Origin: Clitoria ternatea
Taxonomy: Eukaryota > Streptophyta > Magnoliopsida > Fabales > Fabaceae
Direction of reading: 5' to 3'
Assembly: GCA_037962975.1 (NCBI GenBank)
Contig: CM075674.1
Coordinates: 43,662,501-43,726,500 of the forward strand
DNA: 64,000 nucleotides
Below are positions 20,647-31,052 of the stretch, piece after piece. Both the position numbers and the translations under genes were made by a program. Position 1 is the first letter of the stretch; each line of letters starts with the position of its first letter. The notes below the pieces were generated by a model that worked only from the letters and a program-made list of their open reading frames with translations, did no database searches and was not told the origin of the DNA.

Positions 20647-21876
20647 TTAGCACGTGAGAAGAAGATAATCAAAACAGAATAAGTATACAACACAAATACA
20701 GTAAGAGCGGATATTACGGAGATAGGTGGTTCGGACGTCGTCCTCTGCCAGGAAGAGCCTGCAGGAAAATCCTTTGAGTGTTTTCGAGGCCGTCTGCATG
20801 GCGCTCAAAACCTCGACGGAATGAGAGGAGAGTTCACTCTCATCAGTGTAATAAGCACGGCTCATAAGGAGAAAATGCTCGTGCGTCCAACTGAGGGGGA
20901 ACTTGGTGAATCCCTCCTTGTTACGCCAGAAGACCGGCTTATTGGGCTGAATACGGACCCGTGTGTAGTAATGCTTGAAGGAGCGCCCATCCACCTTCGC
21001 GGATTCCGTGTATGATTTGAAGTTTATCACCCTTGAGTCACAACGGAGCGTTATGAACCCAAGGCCACCCTTCTTGTTAGCACGGCGGACCACTTGGCAA
21101 TAATGGAACAGCTTGGCCACAGTGGCAGAGAAGTTGAAGTGCTCTCCTAGGATTTCGAGAGCCCGCACTAGACCCCAACCGTTGGGATGCAGCTGTGTAG
21201 GGGCACAGTCCAAGAAGCGCAGGACGGCCATCTGGAATTCCGTCATGGGGAAGCGCACCCCCAGCTTCAGAAACATGAAGTCGTACATATAGACCGACCT
21301 CTCATCAGGGACGATATGGCAGACTCTCTCAGAGGGACGGGGTGCCAACACAGCATAGCGTGCTTTGTACTTCTTGTCTGAGTAGATCTTGCAGCGGAAA
21401 GGGACCGTGCGCTCCTCTTCACTTACGTGATGTGAGGGGATCTCCAGGAATTCCTCTTCCACCCAGCAGTAAGGTCTTTCCCTATTGAGCTTTTCCCAGT
21501 TCAACCGGTGTGCCACAACATTGACACACCCTTCTGCGGTTCGTAGAACTAAAGTTTTGCCGGACCCAGGGATTTCCATGGTTGTGGATGCACGATGGAA
21601 CGCGTACGTGCTGTGGTAAAAAGAAACATCGTCAGAGAGGTAGCCTTCATCACTTGACCCTTCATTAGAGCGGCTAGTAGCCCTCGAGTCAAGGGGAACC
21701 TCAGAGCGGCGTTGAGAAAAGGACGCTCGTGAGGAAGATGTTTCAACCCTCTCTGAGCGACGAAGCCCAGCCACAGGAAGATTCACTGGAATCCTCCCAC
21801 CACGGTGGCTAAGGGGGGCTCGAGAGCTAGAATTCCCCCTGTTCAAGGGACCAGCGTTGCCTGCTCCAGGGCGCAT
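20647..21876 (-). CDS. Antisense ORF of Tat element, PF04195-like ('putative gypsy type transposon')
   Basis: The start chosen is the ATG at 21876 (MRPGAGNAGP); an upstream in-frame Met at 22002 lies in hydrophobic sequence and is less likely. An N-terminal Ser/Arg-rich segment precedes a globular domain with MYDFMFLKLGVRFPMTEFQ, then CAPTQLHPNGWGLVRALEI, as in the PF04195 family of antisense ORFs in Tat elements. A TATA box lies at 22045-22056. Unspliced, it ends at 20647. Splicing at GT 20717-20716 to AG 20611-20610 would fuse it with the coiled-coil ORF into 850 residues. The role in the element's life cycle is unknown. Confidence 0.8.
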   Translation of the reverse strand: MRPGAGNAGPLNRGNSSSRAPLSHRGGRIPVNLPVAGLRRSERVETSSSRASFSQRRSEVPLDSRATSRSNEGSSDEGYLSDDVSFYHSTYAFHRASTTMEIPGSGKTLVLRTAEGCVNVVAHRLNWEKLNRERPYCWVEEEFLEIPSHHVSEEERTVPFRCKIYSDKKYKARYAVLAPRPSERVCHIVPDERSVYMYDFMFLKLGVRFPMTEFQMAVLRFLDCAPTQLHPNGWGLVRALEILGEHFNFSATVAKLFHYCQVVRRANKKGGLGFITLRCDSRVINFKSYTESAKVDGRSFKHYYTRVRIQPNKPVFWRNKEGFTKFPLSWTHEHFLLMSRAYYTDESELSSHSVEVLSAMQTASKTLKGFSCRLFLAEDDVRTTYLRNIRSYCICVVYLFCFDYLLLTC

Positions 21877-22044
21877 GGTGGAAGCAAAATGAATAAAATT
21901 TGTAGGGAGATGAAGGAAAGGGAGGTTACCTAAAAGGAAGAGGAACTTTGTGAAGTTTGAAGGCAGCAAGGAAATCTCCAAGAAATTTGAGCAGAGTTTC
22001 ACTAAGCTTGAAGACAGAGGTGAATTCCCAAATTTGTTAAGAGT

Positions 22045-22056
22045 CCCTTTTATAGG
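22045..22056 (-). promoter_or_regulatory. TATA box for the antisense ORF of Tat element 1
   Basis: The minus strand reads CCTATAAAAGGG about 170 bases upstream of the antisense ATG at 21876, predicting a start near 22015-22020. It implies that the element carries a second, internal, oppositely directed promoter. Function is inferred from sequence and position only. Confidence 0.6.
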
Positions 22057-22543
22057 TAACGAGGAGGCACAGTGCTCTGTTGGAAGTCACAACGCTTGCT
22101 TCAAAACGTAACCCTTCGAATTCAAACGACGCCGTCGTTTCGTTGTGTTCGAGCGCGAAAATGGTAACGTTTCAGCAAACATTTTTGCAAAATGGGCCCC
22201 CCTTTAGTTTGAATCCAGGCCCAATAAGCCCAATCGACGGTTATACTCTTGGGTAATGATGGCTCGTGCGTAAAAGGCGCATTTAATGTCCAATCATTTC
22301 AGACGCATTTAATGCATTTCAACCACTCTTCGAATACCAAGGGTTTGATTCCCAAAAACTCTTGGGATTTCCCTCACTATTTTATGTTGTCTGAGTCCGT
22401 TGTATGTAGCATCAGAAGAGCGGCCACCCAGTTGGCAGGACGGATACCTCAGAGCTTCCAGGTAATTTCCAGAACGTCCCACCGGCATCCAGACTTCTCA
22501 AGGGTTGTATAGCTCATATGAGCAACTTAACAGTCCCTCATAC

Positions 22544-22558
22544 AAGCTAGGGGACAGA
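22544..22558 (+). promoter_or_regulatory. Polypurine tract region of Tat element 1
   Basis: AGCTAGGGGACAGA sits directly before the 3' LTR, where the plus-strand DNA primer is made. Element 2 has the related AGCTAGGGCACAAA before its 3' LTR, and the old LTR fragment near 26860 is preceded by AGCTAGGGGGCAG. Confidence 0.65.
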
Positions 22559-23361
22559 TGATCCGGTCTGGATACCGGCCCCCAATGTTATGACGTCAGA
22601 CTGATCTCATAAAAGGAGAACCGGTGTCACGGTTCATTATTGCCATACCGGATATCCGGTCTCCCCTCATCTGCTCTTGTCTCATCAGCTGTTCCACTCG
22701 TTTTCTCTACAACGGATGATCGTTCGTTCTCACCAAACGTCTATATAGCCGTTAGACCCTCAGTCACAGCGAGATAAGAGTTCCTAATAACTTATCAGCG
22801 AAGATACTCTATGTGGTAGAATATGTCATGTCAATGGCCTCAGAGAGCAAGTACATGTGTCAGCGAAATATGCGGAAAGGTGATTATCCTCCATCCCTAT
22901 CACGGGATCGTACCCTGATAATTGACCTACCCCCCTGAAACACTCTGAGTACTGAGCCACTTTGATTGATACACTTCACACGCTATCAGAACCAAGGGGC
23001 CTACTTGCACCCAACGATTCATTTCCTACGTTCAACTATAAATAGCTCATTTCAATACACATGCAAGGTTACGTTGTCCTAACTTACTCTTTGCTATTAT
23101 ATCGCTTGAGCATTCACTGAGTTCTTATACTCTTCTAACTTGAGCGTCGGAGAATCTTCGCAGGTGGCACCACCTTTCGCCCCCACTTCAACGCGAAACG
23201 TTGGTGTGAAGGATCTCCAGGACAACAAGACCGGTTTTCTCCCACTGAGAGACCGGATCATGACACCAGATACCCGTGATACCGGTGTACAAACCCTAAA
23301 ACACCTGTATTCTTGTGGCTAGTCCCACACCGGATCCTAGACCCCGGTTCAGACCAGTTCA
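22559..23361 (+). repeat. 3' LTR of Tat element 1
   Basis: 803 bp, from TGATCCGGTCTGG to CCAGTTCA, then the ATATC duplication. About 98.6% identical to the 5' LTR by eye count. TATA box at 23037-23045. Confidence 0.93.
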
Positions 23362-23366
23362 ATATC
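23362..23366. repeat. Target site duplication, right (ATATC)
   Basis: Matches 11497-11501 and closes element 1. Confidence 0.92.
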
Positions 23367-23464
23367 TGTCCTTGTATACGCGAGATAAGAAATGATATAT
23401 ATCTTTATAAAGTTTTTGAAGCAATAAGAATATACATATCTCGTGTATATAAGGGGGTGTTACA
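23367..23464 (+). repeat. Possible 3' end of an old LTR
   Basis: This short segment resumes the sequence interrupted by element 1 and ends GGGGTGTTACA. Chromovirus-type LTRs often end this way. It would be the right end of the LTR proposed for 9266-11501. Low certainty, because no matching left end was found. Confidence 0.35.
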
Positions 23465-23509
23465 TTTTTGCTTCCCCCTATTCACACTCTGTTTTAGTCA
23501 AGCACTAAA

Positions 23510-24230
23510 ACCAATGATGAACATGATGAGAAGGAGTTAGAGATGGTGATGTGTGCTATTGATTATATCATGATTGAAGCTGCTAACTTGAAAAGATTGC
23601 CTCAATATTCCTAATTCACTTTCGACTTACGAGCTAAAACTATCATTGATGACTCTCAATTTATACCACTAATAAGGTAAAAGATTAATAACTAACCTTT
23701 GATTATGCTTGTAAATTGTTGGTTTTGTTTTTTATATGAAACCAACATATGTGTTTAGCATGATGGTTATCAATTTCATCCTTAATTAGTTGTTTTTTGA
23801 TGTGTTATCTATTTATGTGGAATTTTAGTTTTGAAATTTGAATGCTTATATTTGAATTTACTTTTTTATGTGTCTTTGTATATGGTTAAAGCACAATGTA
23901 GTGTTGTATCCTCAGACAACAAAGTTCATTTTGATGGCAAGAGGAAAACTTGAGTCCACAAGGCATTTCGTTAAGTGGTTGAAGTTGGTACATGTGAAAG
24001 GGGGGTTTCTTGGAGCTATGATGTTGAATGCTCGAGATAATATATTGCAGCGCAACCATCAAGAGTTAGGTGAGAGTGTTCTGTATTTGGAGTCCAATGG
24101 AGTCAGGAAGGATTAGATGATAAGTCGATGTCCTCGATTAATGTCTTACAATTTAGAAGAAGTGAAGTCTCGTGCTTTCTCGATGGAAGAAAGATTACAA
24201 GTGCCTTTATGTTCCTGAAGGAAAAATAGT
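23510..24230 (+). pseudogene. mTERF-like gene fragment
   Basis: Plant mTERF proteins are organelle-targeted helical-repeat proteins that control organelle transcripts. The clearest part (about 23920-24225) reads WLKLVHVKGGFLGAMML, then RDNILQRNHQELGESVLYLE, then SNGVRKD, a TAG where Trp is expected, and SRCPRLMSYNLEEVKSRAF. This matches the start of an mTERF repeat region. An upstream open stretch (23515-23610, with AIDYIMIEAANLKRLPQYS and a stop) may be another part. Most of the repeats are missing, so this is a truncated copy. The family call is from memory of the motif. Confidence 0.55.
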
Positions 24231-24829
24231 AAAAATAAGCATTCAAATTGTTAGTAGTTATGAATTGAAACATTTGTTCATTTTGTTGAAAAGTTCCCTT
24301 ATAATGTTTTGTTAATGTTGTTGTCTTATATATAAGGTTATTAAGAATAAGCAATTATTTTTATAGAACAATGTGAATCAAATACATCGATTCTCAAGGG
24401 AAGAGAAAATGTTCTAGAGATATCAATTTGAATTTATCATGTTTTTAGATAGCAATTCTCAATACATGTTTGTACCATACCCATTATTTCATTATAAAGC
24501 TCTCATTATAAACTAAAAGTAGACATGCTTCAATTGAAATAGTCTATCCATAACCAAAATTATTGTATTTGAAAAAGAAAATCAAGTAAAACAAAAAAAA
24601 CTTAAAAGAATGTTAATTATTTACATCCTAAATCTAAAATCACTAGAAGCATCAACACATCTCAACTTTATTGAATTAGGAACCATCTTCTCTTCTTGAC
24701 TTTTGTTACCCCATATATTGTTATTACAAAAAAATATAACGTTAATAAAAATCTTAACATAATAATATAAAATACATTCTATATTAAAAAATTCAAAAGG
24801 CACGAAATAAAATTTATTACCAAAAAAGT
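24231..24829. other. AT-rich spacer, nothing recognised
   Basis: About 600 bases of AT-rich sequence between the mTERF-like fragment and the FAR1-like pseudogene. I see no ORF with family features, RNA gene or clear repeat. Confidence 0.6.
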
Positions 24830-26510
24830 AGAAGAAGATTTTGTAGGGCAATTCCGACTATCATGATTTGCATATTGTTAACAAGATTTACAAAGTCTTG
24901 TTTTCTTTTGTTGTTGTCCCATTGCCATAATTCGTTTTCCAAATCCTTTGGTATTTAAAGGTTTAGGAGGGAGAATTTCAACCTCCTTTGGTATGTTGGA
25001 GCCAATATATGACTCTAACTCATCTAACTTCGTTGGAACAACATTATCTTTCACTTTAGTCAGTTTCATTTTAATGTCAGAAGCTTCATTTAAGATAAGG
25101 AGCAATTTCTCTTTACATGTACCCACCAAATGCATGCATTTAAATAATTACACCTATGTATCTGAAATTAAATTTCTCTTACTCTCCAATTTAGAACATG
25201 CCTCTAATACATTACTATTATAGTAAAAAATTGGTCTACTTGTTGCCAATTTAGTCCATCTATTAATTATGAAATTCGATGAATTTCATTTAAACTTTTT
25301 CCTCTAAAACACAAAGAATATGACAACATGACATACCTTCTAGTTCAAACATCTTGCAACAACACTGTGTGATGTGATTTGAAGGATTGCAAATAACCTT
25401 TCTAAGTCTTCTCATTCTCTTGCCATTAACCAAACTGTTACCAAGTATTGAAAATAATGATAGACCATCTTCTTCCTTTGTTTCTTCAACTCCACAATCC
25501 ATACATGCATTCCATAACTCATCTTGAAATATATAAAAAATTTTATGAGTGTAGACTTCCCTTGCATGCTTCTCCAAATCTCTATGCAACTTCAATTCAG
25601 GCTTGGAATGAAGTGTATTATTATCTACAATATATTTATCAAGAAAAAAAATAAATATATTACATGGGTATAAGAATACTTCAATACACACAAGTTAAGA
25701 ATGGTTACATACCTGTAAGTAACTCTTTATGTCTTTATGATTCCATTGTCGAATCAAATCTCATGCATAATTTTACCAAGTTAAGATTCTTATCAAAGTA
25801 GTTTTCAAAGAATGAGTTTTCACTCTTTAATTCTGATGTTGTTTTCAAAATTCCAGCTAAAATCTTATCTATAAAATAAGCCGGTATCCACATGCTTCAA
25901 ATGTCAAACATCTGAGATAGCCAACCATTTTCTTCCAACTTGAAATTAGTAATAATAACTTTCCATCTTTATTTAAACTCTTTTGGAGACTTTGAGTTCT
26001 AAACACATGACTTAAAACAACGGTTAAAATTAGGATCGCCATATGCCATATACAAAATATATAACAATAACCTTCAAATACCTTCTCTACCGCGATCTTC
26101 ATAGCCGGGTCTTGATCTGTTACAAGCATAATAGGTTTATGACCTTCCATTGCTTTAAAGAATGTTCTAAATAACCACACAAATGATTCAATTTTTTCAT
26201 CTAATAGCAAGGATGCTCCAAAAGTTATACTTTGCCTGTGATGATTTATACCTGTGAATGGTGCAAAAATCACACTATACTTGTTTGTACTATATGTTGT
26301 GTCAAACGAAACCTATCTCCAAATAAAGAGTAATTTTTTCAACAAAGGTCATCTGCCCAAAACATATATTTTAACCTCCCTTCATTATCAATCGCATAGT
26401 CATGGTAAAACAAATTGCTCATCTCATGTTTTCTCCTAAAGTTGTCAATAAACATGTGTGCATCTGACTCTTTAATCAAACCTTTCAAATATCTTGTATA
26501 GTCTTAGAGG
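24830..26510 (-). pseudogene. FAR1/FHY3-related (MULE transposase-derived) pseudogene
   Basis: FAR1-related proteins are transcription factors derived from Mutator-like transposases. In order on the minus strand: DAHMFIDNFRRKHEMSN and LKYMFWADD (about 26480-26330); the MULE domain FAPFTGINHHRQSITFGA, then TDQDPAMKIAVEKVF and FCIWHM (26273-26040); SENSFFENYFDKNLN and MRFDSTMES near 25780; a SWIM-like zinc segment CCCKMFELEGMSCCH (about 25340); and a C-terminal CX2C...H...C knuckle near 24890 with a TAA between Cys and His. Stops after WADDLC and in the knuckle, plus frame breaks, indicate a pseudogene. It lacks the N-terminal FAR1 DNA-binding domain. Confidence 0.8.
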
Positions 26511-26855
26511 TCCTATAGAAGACATGATGTTTTAACTACGAAATGACGTAACTGCTCTGACATACAGAATGTCAGGCGTCACACCACTTAAAAAATGCCA
26601 TGTGTACTAAAATCTCTCTCTCTTTTCATTATTAGAAACTGAATGATTAGTTAGATTAATTAAGTTTAAATTAACTATTTAATTAAGATGAAATAATAAT
26701 AGAATCTTAATGATAAGTTAAAAATAAAAATAATATGAACTCTTTATAAAATTAAGACATCAGCTAGCCACATGCATCCCAATCAAAAGCAACAGGTAAG
26801 AATTTAAGTAGGGAAAACACTGATTGTAGCTTATTACTATAACACCATCACGACA
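26511..26855. other. Spacer, nothing recognised
   Basis: AT-rich sequence between the FAR1-like pseudogene and an LTR fragment. No gene or repeat could be supported. Confidence 0.5.
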
Positions 26856-27410
26856 ACAAGCTAGGGGGCAGCCGGTCAATTATCAATACTCGTCCCTAAA
26901 CTACAATGACATGGGTAAGGGTAAAAGACGGGTCCAGAAAGATAGCAAAGACCCGGGTAATAGAATGACCTGTATGCCTACTAAAATATCCCGAAGCTAA
27001 AAAGTTTGCCACTAAGTCAGAATTTCAGAACCAAGTGGGCAACTTGTTTGAAGAAGTGATTTGAACCTGTCAAGTGTCACATCACGAGTTGAACCTACAA
27101 AAGACTATAAATACCATCATTTAATCACCAGATAGGTTATTTTATATTCTTTCACTCTTATTGCTCTGGTATGATTGAATCATCATCAACTTAAGTATCG
27201 GAGAGTCTTTACAGGTACAACCACCACCTATTCTTATGTATTACGGTCCGAAGTACTAAAGTACTTAAGTTGAAGAGCATGGTACTCTCACTGAGTCTAT
27301 GTTGTATACAGATTCTCACTGGACTGGTTTTAAAAAATAGAGTGGGAGTGAGATTTCATTCTGGTTCCAGAAGTACCACAGTACTTATTGCATACCGGCC
27401 GTTTTAGGAA
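26856..27410 (+). mobile_element. Old Tat-type LTR fragment with polypurine tract
   Basis: A polypurine-like AGCTAGGGGGCAG at about 26860 is followed by LTR-like sequence. It has TATAAATACC near 27110 and a leader with AACTTAAGTATCGGAGAGTC, parallel to AACTTGAGCGTCGGAGAATC in the LTRs of elements 1 and 2. It looks like the 3' end of a third, much older Tat element, truncated on the left. The right limit is uncertain. Confidence 0.5.
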
Positions 27411-28169
27411 GGATATATAGTGGAAGATGAAAGAGAGAAGAACGAGATTTATATAGAGTATGAGAAAATGATAGGTTGGACACACTTTAATTGAGGTGAT
27501 AGGTCTAAATTGTAACCTTTAATGCCATGTTTGCTTCAAGAGAGTGGTGAAAAAATAAATTTATTGAAATGACTTGTTTGACACACTTTTGTGAAATAAG
27601 AGACCAATTTAAACAAAAAAATTATGGGGCCAACTTAAAACAAACCAAAGATATAAACAAATTGGCATATGGAAACATATAATTATTAAATCTCTATATT
27701 ATTGATGTATTTTTTAACAGTGTAGGAAAATAAAAAGAGAAGAAAACAAACTACTATCTATGAACTTTTAAGCCACTAAGCAATTGGTGGAGACTTATTG
27801 GTGATGAAACAAGAATAGTCAAGTTTTGAGACAACTCTACTCTCATCTTCAATAGCATACTCGCACACATGTTTCCTTCATGATACATATGTTCGACAAG
27901 AATGTCCTCATCATTCAACAACGTCTTGATTCCATATAAACCCTCTCATGTATACTAAAAGGACTCATGACACCTTCTTTTAGACATACCGACCGCTTTT
28001 AACTGTTTTAATTAACTAATTCAATTATAATTAAGTATTTTAATTAGCATAAATTTTAGGATGTTATAACAAAAATCAAAAGATACTTTTTATTATAAAT
28101 CATGTTTATGTGCTTTTCAAGGTAATTTGGGCACAATTCCAAAAAAATGTATCTTTTAATTCATAATCC
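27411..28169. other. AT-rich spacer, nothing recognised
   Basis: No gene, RNA or repeat could be supported between the LTR fragment and the first unit of the tRNA array. Confidence 0.5.
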
Positions 28170-28268
28170 GATGAAAGGTTTTACTAATTAGATTTAATAG
28201 TTATAATAAAAAAAATCATCAATAAGTCATGTTTATGAAAGTAAAAATATTGACCTTTAAACAACTTA

Positions 28269-28340
28269 GCATTTGTAGTCCAATGGTTAGGATGATTTCC
28301 TTCCAAGCAATAGACCCGGGTTTGACTCCCGACAAACGCA
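28269..28340 (+). pseudogene. tRNA-Gly(UCC) relic, array copy 1
   Basis: 72 bases matching the intact copies but with an acceptor mismatch (third pair A:C), a mismatch in the anticodon stem, and T-loop TTTGA in place of TTCGA, plus an A in the T-stem. Anticodon TCC is kept. Probably not functional. Confidence 0.8.
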
Positions 28341-29201
28341 ACATCTACTTTAAACTTCTAGGTTAGGCTCAAAATCGGTATTGTATATCTTTTACCTCCT
28401 ACAAAACAACCCTTTTGTTTTTATTTTTGTTTGGTACTCGTTATTATATGTTTAATTTTAAAAATCTGAATAATGTAATTTTTGAATTATTTAAGCTATA
28501 CTTTTATTTTTTAAAAAATAGATAAAGTTAATTGGTTTAACCAATGATTCAACCGATTTGACCATTGATACAATACCTTGACCAGTTTAATTTTGATAAC
28601 ACTCCATCGGCACCCTACTTAATACAAGTTTTCTCAATTCTTTATAAGAAATATTTTTGGTGGAACCCACACATTGATACTTTCCATCAAAATTGGACAA
28701 AAGCTATCTAACCACTAGAACTCAACAATTCAACTTTTGTTTCCTATGAATTTTTTAGTAATAATCATAATGTTTATAAAATTGCATTAAGTACTAGCTG
28801 GTAGAGGTATCGGTTCAAGTGAACTATAATAAAATTAGGATTTAATTATGATTGACCAAGTAACCATACCATATTAACATGAATCAATCACTTAACCGAT
28901 TTAAAATTTAACTGATTGAATAAACCGATCCAGTCTAGTTTTGAAAACAATAAATAATCTAATAAAACTAATTTACTTCTAAAAAATAGTTTGCACCTTT
29001 AAAGGGAAAACTTTAAAGAAAAAGAAAAAGGGGAAGTTAAGAAATAAAATGAAAAACATAAGAAGGGAGATTACATCCATTACAATAAGATATTTTTAAA
29101 AAAATAAGGTTTTACTTGTTAAATTTAATAGTTATAATAAAAAGCATTTTATCACTAATTCAAGTTTATGAAAGTAAAAATATTGACCCCTAAACCACTC
29201 A

Positions 29202-29273
29202 GCGTTTGTAGTCCAACGGTTAGGATAATTGCCTTCCAAGCAATAGACCCGGGTTCGACTCCCGGCAAACGCA
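29202..29273 (+). tRNA. tRNA-Gly(UCC), array copy 2, intact
   Basis: Acceptor arms GCGTTTG and CAAACGC pair fully. The anticodon loop CTTCCAA carries TCC for GGA codons. The A box (TAGTCCAACGG) and B box (GGTTCGACTCC) are intact, the T-stem GACCCGGG/CCCGG is sound, and the discriminator is A. CTTTTA, a minimal Pol III terminator, lies about 20 bases downstream. No intron. Confidence 0.92.
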
Positions 29274-30120
29274 ACATCTAGTTTAAACTTTTAGGTTTGG
29301 GCTCAAAATCGGTATTGTATATATTTTACCTCCTACAAAACAACCCTTTTGTTTTTATTTTTATTAGGTACTTATTATTATGAGTTTGATTTTAAAAATT
29401 TGAAGAATGTAATTTTTGAATTATTTAAGCTATACTTTTATTTTGTTTCAAATAGACTAAGTTAACTGGATTAACCAATGATTCAACCGATTTGACCATT
29501 GATACAATGCCTTGACCGATTTGATTTTAAAAACACTCCATCCAACCCCCTACTTAATGCAAGTTTTCTCAGTTCTTTGTAAGAAATATTTTTTTGGATG
29601 ACACTTTCCCATCAAAATTGGACAAAAGTTATCCAATCACTAGAACTCAACAATTCAACTTTTGTTTCCTATGAATTTTTAAGTAATAATCACAATGTTT
29701 ATAAAATTGCACTAAGTACTAAGCGGTAGAGGTACCAGTTCAAATGAACTGTCATCAGGATTAAATTGTGATTGACCTAGTTACAATACCAAATTGACCT
29801 AACTCAATCACTTAATTGATTCACAGTTTAAGTGATTGAACCAACCGATCCGGTCTAGTTTTGAAAACAATAAATAATCTATTGAAACTAATTTAGTTCT
29901 AAAAGATAGTTTGCACCTTTAAAGGGAAAACTTTAAAGAAAAGGAAAAGGGGGGAAGTTAAGAAAGAAAATGAAAAAGATAGGAAGGAAGATTACATCCA
30001 TCGTAATAAGATATTTTTAAAAATAAGGTTTTATTTGTTAGATTTAATAGTTATAATAAAAACCATTTTATCACTAACACATGTTTATGAAAGTAAAAGT
30101 ATTAACCCTTAAACCTCTCA

Positions 30121-30176
30121 GCGTTTGTAGTCCAACGGTTAGGATAATTGCCTTCCAAGCAATAGACCCAGGTTCG
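30121..30176 (+). pseudogene. tRNA-Gly(UCC), 3'-truncated, array copy 3
   Basis: The 5' 56 bases are present with anticodon TCC, but the gene breaks off after GGTTCG and joins TATATATTTTACC. About 77 bases, covering the T-stem 3' side, the acceptor 3' strand and the flank, are missing. Copy 6 has the identical break. Confidence 0.9.
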
Positions 30177-30980
30177 TATATATTTTACCTCCTGCAAAAC
30201 AACCTTTTTGTTTTTATTTTTATTAGGTACTTATTATTATATGTTTGATTTTAAAATTTTAAAGAATGTAATTTTGAATTATTTAAGCTATACTTTTATT
30301 TTGTTTAAAATAGACTAAGTTAACTGGATTAACTAATGATTCAACCAATTTGACCATTGATACAATGCCTTGACCGATTTGATTTTAACAACACTCCATC
30401 CAACCCCCAACTTAATACAAGTTTTCTCAGTTATTTGTAAGAAATATTTTTTGTGGATGATACTTTCCCATCAAAATTGGACAAAAGTTATCCAATCACT
30501 AGAACTCAACAATTCAACTTTTGTTTCCTATGAATTTTTTAGTAATAATCACAATGTTTATAAAATTGCACTAAGTACTAACCGGTAGAGGTATCAGTTC
30601 AAATGAACTTTCATCAGGATTGAATTATGATTGACCTAGTTACAATACCAAATTGACCTGAATCAATCACTTAATTGATTCACAGTTTAAGTGATTGAAC
30701 CAGCCGATCCGGTCTAGTTTTGAAAATAATAAATACTCTATTGAAACTGATTTAGTTCTAAAAAATAGTTTGCACCTTTAAAGGGAAAACTTTAAAGAAA
30801 AGGAAAAAGGGAGATGTTAAGAAAGAAAATGAAAAAGATAGGAAGGGAGATTACACCCATTGTAATAAGATATTTTTAAAAAATAAGGTTTTACTTGTTA
30901 GACTTAATAGTTATAATAAAAAGCATTTTATCACTAACTCATGTTTATGAAAGTAAAAGTATTAACCTCTACACCACTCA

Positions 30981-31052
30981 GTGTTTGTAGTCCAACGGTT
31001 AGGATAATTGCCTTCCAAGCAATAGACCCGGGTTTGACTCCCGGCAAACGCA
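30981..31052 (+). tRNA. tRNA-Gly(UCC), array copy 4, B-box variant
   Basis: Full length with anticodon TCC. The second acceptor pair is T:G instead of C:G. The T-loop is TTTGA where TTCGA is invariant, so the highly conserved C56 is lost and the B box is weakened. Expression is doubtful. Identical to copy 7. Confidence 0.65.

Larger units (their letters stand above)
11502..23361 (+). mobile_element. Complete Ty3/gypsy Tat-lineage LTR retrotransposon (element 1)
   Basis: An 11.86-kb element with two LTRs (802 and 803 bp), primer site, gag, protease, reverse transcriptase, RNase H, a second archaeal-type RNase H, and integrase. A long 3' region follows with a 59-bp tandem array and an antisense ORF pair. 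The dual RNase H, the CX2HX4HX4C gag knuckle, the DQGSS protease site and the antisense PF04195-type ORF are Tat-lineage features. Between the LTRs I count 11 substitutions and one indel, about 1.4%, so the insertion is young. Gag-pol has eight in-frame stops plus a frame change, so this copy cannot make its own full polyprotein. Confidence 0.93.

Noticed and set aside
22249..22512. 87-codon plus-strand open frame before the 3' LTR of element 1
   Set aside because: Lies in the untranslated 3' end of the element, with no motif and no counterpart in element 2.
30370..30588. 72-codon open frame, repeated identically at 33039-33257
   Set aside because: It is a by-product of the tRNA-array unit. 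Other units lack it, no family features are visible, and the identity is explained by the 2,669-bp duplication.
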